From Epiperipatus broadwayi (Eukaryota; Onychophora; Udeonychophora; Euonychophora; Peripatidae): DNA of 64,000 nt. Below are positions 13,188 through 21,892 of this stretch, one piece after another. A program made the translations under genes and the position numbers. The notes under the pieces were generated by a model. It made no database searches. It was not told the DNA's origin and saw only the letters and a list, made by a program, of their open reading frames with translations. Numbering within the stretch: position 1 is the stretch's first letter; each line of letters starts with the position of its first letter. The stretch is taken from NCBI GenBank assembly GCA_028023455.1, contig JAQFVV010000036.1, positions 7,749,576-7,813,575 of the forward strand, in the 5' to 3' direction.

Positions 13188-13437
13188 TCAATTCTTATTT
13201 ATTATGTGCATTTTAAAACTTTCGCTTTAACAGAAATACACAAGATTACATATAAATATACAAAATAAACAAAACATTATTCAGTATAAAAAAACAAAAC
13301 AAGTTTTATATACGTAAAAACCTGCTATCGCTTGTATTAATGATCAATAGATGCAGCTGTACCAAGACCTCCAAACAAGCATATTTGTTTACATAAACGT
13401 CAGAGTCAATATTCACTGTCTATTTCATTTTGCTCCA

Positions 13438-13485
13438 CCCTCAGATCAGCTGATTTCAAGCTGATTTGCTCTCATCAGTGAAGGG
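13438..13485 (-). ncRNA. Type I hammerhead ribozyme, left arm
   Basis: Same sequence as the right-arm ribozyme, on the opposite strand. The CUGAUGA box is at 13472-13478 and GAAA at 13454-13457. The predicted cut falls after the C at 13444. All invariant core bases are present. See the right-arm entry for the pairings. Confidence 0.85.
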
Positions 13486-13928
13486 ATAGGAGTTAGAAAC
13501 TAAACCTAAATATTAACTCCAAGCGTTTATGCAAAACGTTTCTATCAGTTTGCAAGCATGAATTTTTTAGACACCTAAATGTCTTCAAACTCAGCCTATC
13601 AAACTAGATAGCTATATGGGTCTGATATCAGTTCAGTTTCTCCACATAGTCAAAGCTTCTGCAATCTATATCATTGCAAGAAAAACTTTAAAGGTACATT
13701 TATGAAAAACAAAACAAGTTTTATATACATAAAAACCTGCAAATACGCTTGTTTGGAGGTCTTGGTAAAGCTCCATCTATTGATCATTAATACAAGCGAT
13801 AGCAGGTTTTTATGTATATAAAACTTGTTTTGTTTTTCATAAATGTACCTTTAAAGTTTTTCTTGCAATGATATAGATTGCAGAAGCTTTGACTATGTGG
13901 AGAAACTGAACTGATATCAGACCCATAT

Positions 13929-14022
13929 AGCTATCTAGTTTGATAGGCTGAGTTTGAAGACATTTAGGTGTCTAAAGCTATCTAGTTTGATAGGCTGAGT
14001 TTGAAGACATTTAGGTGTCTAA
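13929..14022 (+). repeat. 47-bp tandem duplication in right arm only
   Basis: Two units starting AGCTATCTAGTTTGATAGGC stand head to tail (13929-13975, 13976-14022). The left arm has a single copy, so the duplication arose after the inverted pair formed. Confidence 0.85.
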
Positions 14023-14103
14023 AAAATTCATGCTTGCAAACTGATAGAAACGTTTTGCATAAACGCTTGGAGTTAATATTTAGGTTTAGTTTCTAACTCC
14101 TAT

Positions 14104-14151
14104 CCCTTCACTGATGAGAGCAAATCAGCTTGAAATCAGCTGATCTGAGGG
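14104..14151 (+). ncRNA. Type I hammerhead ribozyme, right arm
   Basis: A self-cleaving RNA motif. The first core box CUGAUGA is at 14111-14117. Stem II is GAGC (14118-14121) with GCUU (14128-14131) around loop AAAUCA. The second core box GAAA is at 14132-14135. Stem III is AUCAG/CUGAU (14135-14144) with no loop, so it is self-complementary and would favour action as a dimer, as in other short-stem-III hammerheads. The cut site UC ends at 14145. Stem I pairs 14105-14110 with 14146-14151 in six consecutive pairs, one of them G-U. All conserved core positions match. The other arm has the same sequence. Activity is inferred. Confidence 0.88.
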
Positions 14152-14256
14152 TGGAGCAAAATGAAAAAGACAGTGAATATTGACTCTGACGTTTATGTAA
14201 ACAAATACGCTTGTTTGGAGGTCTCGGAAAGCTCCATCTATTGATTATTCAATATA

Positions 14257-14460
14257 ATAATTATATTTATAAAGCGCATATTCGTTACTTTAAAGTAATA
14301 TATATTAAGGCTACAACTTTAAAAGTATGCGCCTGAAAAAATGACCGTAGGTACCTCTGCATATCTTGTCTTTTAAATAAATCTTGTGTTAAAGATTTGC
14401 AGAGGTCTCTGCTATGGTTTTTTCAGGCGCATACTTTTAAGGTTATAGCCTTAATATATA
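14257..14460. mobile_element. Hairpin MITE-like element with 15-bp direct-repeat flanks
   Basis: Inverted repeats of about 45-50 bp, starting TATATATTAAGGCTACAAC near 14299 and ending in the complementary sequence at about 14460, enclose a smaller nested inverted repeat (ACCTCTGCA...TGCAGAGGT). TGATTATTCAATATA is repeated perfectly at 14242-14256 and 14461-14475. If those are the target duplication, the element is about 204 bp with a 40-bp unpaired left end. It has no coding capacity and I see no hammerhead core in it. Confidence 0.65.
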
Positions 14461-14521
14461 TGATTATTCAATATAGTAATAAGTAAAATTACAATTCATA
14501 ATTAAAATATATATATAAATA

Positions 14522-14834
14522 CATGTTATCTACTGCAGATTCAATTCCTTTTTAACATTATTTATAAAATAATCACAAAAAATATCAATGTTATTAAATT
14601 TTTGATTATATTACTTTTGTAATCTGTTAATGACAGATTTGTTTATAAAAGAGTTTTCAGTTTTTTTAATATTAAAAGTGTACACCTTCCTTAGTGAATG
14701 AGAAGGAACTCTTAATTCAATTTTAGATATATAATCATTTACATCAATTTTTCCATTAATCAACTTTTATAAAAATAATTAATCAATCCTTTCTTATAAA
14801 ATCTTTAATTTTTTGTACAATGCTTAACATTCAT
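14522..14834 (-). pseudogene. LINE (ii) ORF2 C-terminal domain
   Basis: The minus strand reads LINGKIDVNDYISKIELRVP, then FINKSVINRLQK and DIFCDYFINNVKKEL, with a stop at 14522. This is the post-RT tail that follows the WLDLVYIE...VEKRFLKLI segment now at 17345-17521. The two are separated only by PLE1, so they belong to one gene split by that insertion. Stops and frame changes are present. Confidence 0.7.
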
Positions 14835-14880
14835 CAACATCGACAGTTTCGATTGCCCCTGCAATCTTCTTCAGAACTAT
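14835..14880 (-). ncRNA. Hammerhead-like motif at PLE1 3' end
   Basis: On the minus strand: core box CUGAAGA (14868-14874), an extra A, a 6-bp stem II GAUUGC/GCAAUC with loop AGGG, then GAAA (14847-14850) and CUGUC. Both core boxes fit the consensus. The short ACUGU stem III could pair only between two molecules. Stem I pairing is weak, so activity is doubtful. Hammerhead motifs are known features of Penelope-like elements. Confidence 0.6.
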
Positions 14881-15657
14881 AAATATATACACATATATAT
14901 AAATATAAATTACACAACTATATATAAATTATATACAAATTATATAAATCCTATAAAATCCATATATATATATTCATAAAAATATACAAAAATATTTATC
15001 ACCTGTATATCCCCTCAAATACATGAACATTAATAAAATAATTGAAATCTTTTAACACCTTAATTTTAATCTTTTTTTATTATATATATTTAATATATTT
15101 TCATGCTATTATTTTATATTTTTCAAATATATTTATTTCAATTATTTTTATATTAACTTATCTTTATAACTTTATCTTCTATTTCCATAATTTATATTTA
15201 ATTATCACTTTTATATGTTAACATTATCATATTTATTTATATACCTATTCTTACTTACTCCATTTTTTTTATCTTATATCCTCTTAAATTTTTTATTTTT
15301 ACTTTGTATATCCCTATATATATCTCATATTTCTAAAACTTAACCTTTAAACTTTTTATCATATTTTATAATTTAAAATCTATTACATAAACTATTCTGA
15401 AATTATTATAAACAGAAAAACATGTTTAATTCCTATTTATTTTATTTTTTATATTAATAATCTTAATTAATTCTAACATTTAATTTTTAATTTTACCTTT
15501 TAAACTTCTTTATCTTCTACGTTTCTGCTCTATTTCAGTTAAACCGTTTTTTATTTCTTTATATTTTTCATACATTAGCTCCCTCTATTGCATTTTTTAC
15601 CTATTAATTTTTTATCTTTATTTTAATTTTATTCTTTTATTTTTATTATATTAACTT

Positions 15658-17304
15658 TTATATTAAAATTCTCCTCAATCCGAAATCATTGTTCATTTTT
15701 GGTTTTATACTATTTATATAAATAGCTTCTTTAATCTTTCTTTCCCTCCTACTTTCTGTAAAATGTAACATTCTAATACATTCTTTATTAAACTCATGTC
15801 CTGTCTCCAATCTGTGCATATATATTGGTGAATTTTTATCATATTTATGCTGTATCAATCTCCTATAAATTGAGTTCTTAGTTTCTCCAACATAATTCAT
15901 TACCTCTTTATTTTTAATTTTACAATCTCTACAATTAATTTCATAAACTCCATTAACTTTATTATATTCTGTTTTATTTAAACACTCATATTTATTCTCT
16001 AATATTCCTATTATATTTTTTCTTTTTTTATTAACTATTTTTAGTTTTAATACTTCATTAAACTTTTTATTAATTTTGTTTATAATTCTATTTAAATTCT
16101 TAACTATATAATTATTTCCTGTTTTTAAACCTATATAAGCTGTTTCTTTTTTAGTTATCTCTTTATCTCTATCTCTTTCTTTATATTTATCCTTCATCTT
16201 TTTTTCTATCTTTTTAATATTATTATCCACAAACTTTTCTGGATATTCATAATTCCTTAATTCTTCTTTAATTAACTTTTTTTGTTTATTATATTCATCT
16301 TCATCTGAACAATAATTTATTGCTCTATAAATTCTAGAATATATTGTACTTCTTTTATATTTTATATCTATATTTGAAAACCAATTAGCAATATTATATT
16401 TATTATTCTTCTTATATATTGATGTCTCCACCTTACAATTTCCTTCCTTATAATATTTCTTTAATTCTATATCTAAATATACTATTCTATTATTTTCTTC
16501 CTTTTCCACAGTAAATTTAATTCCTTCATCTATTTTATTGACTTCTTCAATAAATAAATCTATTTGCCTCTGTGACTTGTTAAATATTAATAAGTAATCA
16601 TCAACGTATCTTCTAATAAATATTGGTGCATTACCACTTCTCAACATTATCTTTTCTAATTCTTCCATATAAATTGTACTTAAAACCCCACTTAAGGCTC
16701 CCCCTATTAACAAACCTTTCTTCTGCTTATAAAATTCTTTTTTATAATTAAATGTTATTTCCTTACAACATATTTCTATAATTTGTTTTAATTTTTCTAT
16801 TGGTATTTCCACACTCTTATTATTATCTAATTCATATCTATCAGTTAATATTTTTATTGCTTTTTTTACGTTAATGTTCGTATACATAGATATTACATCC
16901 ATCTTAACAAAAGTTAACCTATACCTATTATATTTATCTACAACCTTTTTTATATCATTTATTAAAATCTTATTATTTTTTATAAATGAACTGCTCTCTT
17001 TATTTATATACTTTTTCAATACTTTATTTGCCATCCATTTAGAAACCTTATTAAAATATGATCCTTTACCATTTATAACTGGTCTCAATGGTATTCCTTC
17101 TTTTAATATTTTGGGTGCCCCATAAATTTTAGCCACATTACAATCTTTTACTCCTAAAAAATCACATGTATTATAATCAATTATTTTTTCTTTATATAAT
17201 TGTCTTATCAACCCGTAAACTTTTTCATTTAATAATTTAGTATCATCTTTAATTATCTTTTCAAATATGTTATCTTTTAACATAATATCCATCTTCTCTA
17301 CCAT
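15658..17304 (-). CDS. PLE1 reverse transcriptase with GIY-YIG endonuclease, open over 548 codons
   Basis: Penelope-like RTs copy the element RNA, and their GIY-YIG domain is thought to nick target DNA. Visible blocks: GAPKILKEGIPLRPVINGKG (about residues 67-87), motif A VKMDVISMYTN (about 132-142), GLLIGGALSGVLSTIYMEEL (about 197-216), and the catalytic RRYVDDYLLIF (about 230-240). A Lys-rich linker follows. The endonuclease is at the C terminus (about 445-545): CRDCKIKNKEVMNYVGETKN, then RRLIQHKY and LETGHEF. The terminal Glu/Asn region is present. There is no internal stop, unlike every other coding region here. The frame stays open upstream of the Met, to about 17347, where the insertion boundary falls. 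The true start is therefore lost, and the protein lacks the usual N-terminal part. Confidence 0.85.
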   Translation of the reverse strand: MVEKMDIMLKDNIFEKIIKDDTKLLNEKVYGLIRQLYKEKIIDYNTCDFLGVKDCNVAKIYGAPKILKEGIPLRPVINGKGSYFNKVSKWMANKVLKKYINKESSSFIKNNKILINDIKKVVDKYNRYRLTFVKMDVISMYTNINVKKAIKILTDRYELDNNKSVEIPIEKLKQIIEICCKEITFNYKKEFYKQKKGLLIGGALSGVLSTIYMEELEKIMLRSGNAPIFIRRYVDDYLLIFNKSQRQIDLFIEEVNKIDEGIKFTVEKEENNRIVYLDIELKKYYKEGNCKVETSIYKKNNKYNIANWFSNIDIKYKRSTIYSRIYRAINYCSDEDEYNKQKKLIKEELRNYEYPEKFVDNNIKKIEKKMKDKYKERDRDKEITKKETAYIGLKTGNNYIVKNLNRIINKINKKFNEVLKLKIVNKKRKNIIGILENKYECLNKTEYNKVNGVYEINCRDCKIKNKEVMNYVGETKNSIYRRLIQHKYDKNSPIYMHRLETGHEFNKECIRMLHFTESRRERKIKEAIYINSIKPKMNNDFGLRRILI

Positions 17305-17344
17305 ATCTTTAGTTAGTCTTCTTTCTGTTAATATTGTTTTAAGA

Positions 17345-18433
17345 TTTAAATCCCCCCCCCTTTATTAGTTTAAGAAATCTTTTCTCTACATTAGAAATTT
17401 TAGACTCAATGTAAACCAAATCCAATTTCCATACAGAAGATGCATACTCCAATAAAGGCACAACAAGAGAACAGAAGAACATATACAAGGAGATAAGTCT
17501 CTGCCAAATCTCAAAATACATCCCATCCGTCTATATGCCTTACTTATAATATATTTTACATGCTCATTAAAAGTAAAATGATTACAAAATATAAGTCAAA
17601 AATCAGAAACAACTTCTTTGTATATAATATGTTCATCAATCATATAATGATAAACAGATCTTTCTGTTTTATTGGTATAAGAGACAATACATGTTTTACT
17701 TATGTTTATTTTTATATTATTAAATTTACACCATTCTTTGAAATAAATAATATCTTTTTGAAGATCAATATGATCATCATATGTACTAATTGTTTTAAAT
17801 AATTTACAATCATCTGCATAGGTAAGTATCATACTTTTTTTAATATTTTGATCGAGGTGCTAATATTCCACTCTGAGCTACCCCAATTTTATTTTTGAAT
17901 AGCTTAGAGTTAACTTTATCCATATAAATGTAGGAGCATCTATTTTCTAAATAATTAATAAACCATGCAATCAAATGAGAACTAATTCCCTTTAATTTAA
18001 GTTTATATATTAGATGATTATGTGCCACATTATCAAATGCTTGTGACATATCAAAATAAATAACATCAAGTTACTTCTGTTCAGAAAGAGAATGAGCGAT
18101 ATGATCAGATATTACCATTAAATTAGTATCAACAGACTTTTCAGGTACAAAACCATGTAGATAATTAGGCAAGACCTTAATCATATCTGTAATGATATTA
18201 TTATAAATACATCGTTCATAAATCGTAGCAAATGAAGACAGTACTGAGATAGGTCTATAATTACCTGGATCAGTTCTATCTCCTTTTTTATAAATAGGCA
18301 CAATCTTAGAGATTTTAAATACATCAGGGACAATGCATTTTTCAATAGACAAATTAATTATATAATGCAATGGAATTACCAAACAGTCTGCACAACCCTT
18401 AATAATAAAATTAGGAATGTTATCATATCCCAT
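17345..18433 (-). pseudogene. LINE (ii) reverse transcriptase
   Basis: Four frames cover most RT blocks. 18071-18433 holds IPNFIIKGC, IVPIYKKGDRTDPGNYRPIS and LHGFVPEKSVDTNL. 17840-18049 holds AFDNVAHNHLIYKL and GVAQSGILAP, where PQGS is the usual form. 17596-17832 holds the catalytic LTYADDCKLF. 17339-17521 holds VVPLLEYASSVWKLD. The catalytic Asp pair survives, but the frame is broken at least three times. The N-terminal end joins in sense to the linker at 21893 across the hAT insertion. Confidence 0.85.
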
Positions 18434-18438
18434 AGATC
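18431..18438. repeat. 8-bp hAT target-site duplication (right copy 21892-21899)
   Basis: CCATAGAT on both sides of the hAT element, identical, lying between LINE RT codons. Confidence 0.95.
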
Positions 18439-21400
18439 AGGGATGGCCAACTTTTGTGTTCATAAGACTGACTTTTTATTTTGAAAATGTGTTGCTCTCT
18501 ACTTGTTGTCATAGGCGTAGTCTAAGTGGAGGGAGATGTGAAATATATACTATTTTTATATATCTACCTATGTAAAAAATAATTATTTAACAGGCTAAAA
18601 AACTCATGTCCGTGGGAATTAAAGCAACATGAGTAATTAGCAATATTTATTAATTCAAATTAGCTACTGATAAAGACAGATTTAGAATTTATTTTATTAT
18701 CTTAACATGTCTCTAATAATTAGGTGTATATGCTGACAAAGATAATAATAAAGAATCCTCAGTATGGGAATCAGTCAGGATGGAATGTTGTTTAGTCTTC
18801 AGTAACTTTTAAGTATGAAAATGCTGATTCACACAGGTATGGAGATCCGAAACAAGAATAAATATATTCACTACATTTGATGACATTGTGATATTTTTTT
18901 AAGTTGACGTATTTCCAAAAATCTTCTTCAAATTTTTTAACTTGTAAGATTAAATCAGTTTGTAAAATTATAATTTCATTTTCTAATGCCTTATGAAATA
19001 TGTCTGAACTTTTTTGGCTAATGCATTTCACATTTAAATCTTTTTTAAAAGGAAAAGATATAAATTCCACAATTTTTTTAATTTTTTTAAATTCTTGGAA
19101 TCTTACCTTAAAATCTTCAATTGCTTTTTGGATTTCCATGACATATTTGTCGATATTATAATTAATATTTTTATGCTTTTGTAGGTGATCCGCCATATTT
19201 GGAAAATGATTCAGATTATTTTGTTGCAGATCTTCTATTAGCAAAATAAATTTTGTCTTATGTGCATCTACATAGCTGATCATATCAATTACTGTTTTAT
19301 TTCTACCTTGTAATTCTAAATTTAAATGACTTAACATTGAAGGAAAATCAGATAGAAAAAGCTAAGTCACTAAGCCAAGTTTTATCATTTAAATTTTTAC
19401 ATTTACCATCTTGCTCGTGGAGAAAATCTATTACTTCAGGCAATAAATCACGAAATCGTTGCAGAAATTTACCTCTGCTTAACCATCTTACATCGGTATG
19501 TAATAATAATTTAGGTTGGCCGTCATTGAGCTGCAGTTGGAAGAGATGTTGTTTGAGGGAACTTTCTCAAATTGAATTAATTTTAAACGCTATGTCCATT
19601 ACTTATTTTGTGTTTAGTCTCTTGCTGGCTAATACTTGCTGGTGAATTATGCAGTGGTATCTCAAAAAAGCTGGGAATTCATCGTCATTTTGACATAGGG
19701 CTATAAATCCATTTATGCGACCTATCATTGCATCTGAGCCATCCGTTGTTATTGAAACTAATTTAAAAAGTGGTACTTTCAAATCATTGAGCAAGTTTTT
19801 AAAGGCTGTGAATATATCTATACCTTTAGTTCTTTCTTTCAAAGAAATCAGACCCAACAATTCTTCTTTAGATGTAAAATCTTTAAAAACCATATTAATG
19901 AAAACAAGTAATTGTGCTGTATCACTTATATCTGTTGATTCATCACATTGAAGGATAAAACAAGAACATCTATTAATATTATATAACTGCTCTTTTACAT
20001 TGCCACTCATCTTATCAATTCGTTGCACACGGTCTTTCGAGACAGTTGCAGATCTTGAATTGCAGCAATAATTTCACTCTTGTTATGAAAATTGTTAAAG
20101 ATGAATCTGACATTTCCAAAAAAGTTTCCTTTACAAATTCACCCTCGGAAAATGGTTTACATTTTTTTGCTAAAAGATAGCTTACTTTGAATGATGCAGT
20201 AGTTAGTTACTGCTTGTGACTTCAACACTGGCTTTTTAAAAACTTTTTGTTGATTTTTTAATTGAGTTTTAAGATCCCTAACTTTATGTTTTCTCAATTC
20301 GGTACTTTGTGGATAATCTGTTTGATACTTGTTATGTAAAGCTAAAAAAAGTCTCCAGATTACCCTTTTTAGCAATGGCTATCGAGGTAAAGCATATTAA
20401 GCAACAACATTTATCATTCACCATTGTAAAAAAGTAGTCGAGTCCCCATTTTTCATTGAAATGATAATTTTTCGATCTTTTGGGTTTACTAGTCATGTTC
20501 ATGGGTATACTAAAATGAAAAAAGAAATACTTATGACAATTTTATTTCCCCACACTTAACTGATAAAAAGTAATTATTCAAAGTAAATAATAAATATTGA
20601 ATTAAATATTTTCTAAGAAAATTAAAAACTCATGAACTGCGATCATTAACTCCGTTAACGACTTCAGCTTAAACGTCTGTTGCCGAGAAGGCTCATTAAT
20701 CAAGTAAGTAGAGAAAGAAAAGCCACAATTTAAATTAAAGCATAAGAAAAGGTATTTACATTTTAAACGGAAGAAAAATTGAAACTCAACGTGGTCACCG
20801 TCGATAGATAATATTGATTAATAACAATACGGGGGCACTACTATGTTCTGAATATTAGAGATTGAACATTTGGTAATGAAAACTGGGAGTTTTTATATCA
20901 AATCTTTCTCTTCCCCTGTATAACTTGTTGACAACTTTGTCTTATATTTTAGTTTTTAACACTACTTTATTAAATCTTAGTAAAGACAAAAACTCCAGCT
21001 GGGAAATTGATAAATAGTGCTGGTCCAGTGATTTTGCCTTTGTCTTACATTTTTATTTTTTTTTTAAATTTCAGCTCTTGGTTTTCAGGTATGTCAGAAT
21101 GATTTCCAAAAAATAAATCTTTTTTAAAAAAAGTGATTTAAGTTCTGTAAAGTGTAAACATTTTTTATATGTGTAACACTATCACACCTGAATTTAGGAT
21201 TTTATATGCAAATGCAAGCAAATTTATAAACTAAATTTATAATAACTTAAAATAGATAATTTAGAAAAGTTGCAATGTTCACAAAATCTATCACGTTACA
21301 GTTTCCTTCACATATATACATAGGTGTGCTTCTGCACATACAATAATGTCTACACAACTTACTTTAATTTATTATTATTAATTAGAAATGTGTATTATAG

Positions 21401-21891
21401 GTATACGCATGCAAATATTATTAGCTAATTAATGTGCAATATGAATATACACACATACTCGTTAACAGATCTTTTATATAATATTTTAGTATTATTTTAA
21501 AATATACATGGACTTGAATGGATTTGAATTAGAGAAAATATAGTAGTCTGAAACTGGAAAGAAGCTAATATTCAAACTAAATAGCTGTTTTTTTGAGTCA
21601 ATAACTGCATGCATACTGTTGCATTAGCGTGTTATGTTCACACGTTGCATTTGGTTACTAAAACACATTAAGTCAAGATTAAAAATATTTTCAATAATGA
21701 TACAACTTATTGGACCTCACTTATCTAGAATTAAAAAAAATTTAGAACAAAAACAAAAATAAAAAAACTTGAAAATCTTTGACTTAATTTGTTTCACTCG
21801 TAATTGGACGGTTCTTGCCAGCCAGTTCTTGGCAGATTGACCTCGCGATTGACCAAAATTAGCTTTGCGCTCGACTTTTTGGACATCCCTG
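18439..21891 (-). mobile_element. hAT DNA transposon inserted in LINE (ii) RT
   Basis: Ends CAGGGATGGCCAAC and, from the other side, CAGGGATGTCCAAA form short terminal inverted repeats of hAT type (12 of 14 identical). The flanking CCATAGAT at 18431-18438 and 21892-21899 is a perfect 8-bp target duplication, the hAT hallmark. Excising it joins HKLKSKSSM to GYDNIPNF of the LINE RT. The transposase remnant occupies the left half. About 1.3 kb between 20510 and 21880 is AT-rich and non-coding. Confidence 0.95.
18792..20502 (-). pseudogene. hAT transposase remnant (ZBED/GTF2I-repeat-like group)
   Basis: A DDE transposase of about 570 codons broken into several frames. The likely start is the ATG at 20502, reading MTSKPKRSKNYHFNEKWGLD from the next Met, followed by a CLICF zinc-finger half. 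Then 20157-20375 reads YPQSTELRKHKV. 19603-20028 holds the catalytic region: CDESTDISDTAQLL, EELLGLISLKERTKG, TTDGSDAMIGRINGF and YHCIIHQQ. 18792-19337 ends with LCESAFSYLK, the catalytic Glu and start of the dimerisation domain, truncated soon after. The pattern resembles hAT proteins that gave rise to GTF2IRD2- and ZBED-like host genes. Inactive by frameshift. Confidence 0.88.
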
Positions 21892-21892
21892 C

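Larger units (their letters stand above)
13290..14243. mobile_element. Retrozyme-like inverted pair (foldback) carrying two hammerhead ribozymes
   Basis: Two nearly identical arms are inverted around a loop at 13741-13801. The left arm runs from 13740 outward to 13290 and the right arm from 13802 to 14243. Each half, read away from the centre, is a unit carrying a hammerhead ribozyme followed by the beginning of a second unit. CAAATACGCTTGTTTGGAG at 13740 recurs at 14202, giving a 462-bp period, or 415 bp without a 47-bp duplication. The pair is bounded by ATTATTCARTATAA at 13276-13289 and 14244-14257 (13 of 14 identical), probably the target duplication. No protein is encoded. Direct repetition of ribozyme-bearing units is the layout of metazoan retrozymes. 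The inverted joining is unusual. It sits in the 3' non-coding part of LINE (ii). Confidence 0.8.
14835..17350 (-). mobile_element. PLE1: Penelope-like element nested in LINE (ii)
   Basis: About 2.5 kb interrupts the LINE (ii) C-terminal region. It consists of one long RT-GIY-YIG frame, some 770 bp of very AT-rich 3' non-coding DNA and a hammerhead-like motif at the distal 3' end. The 5' side ends at a run of C near 17352-17361, within a few bases of resumed LINE homology. The N-terminal domain typical of PLEs, which PLE3 retains, is missing, so the copy is 5'-truncated. I could not define the target duplication. Confidence 0.8.
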
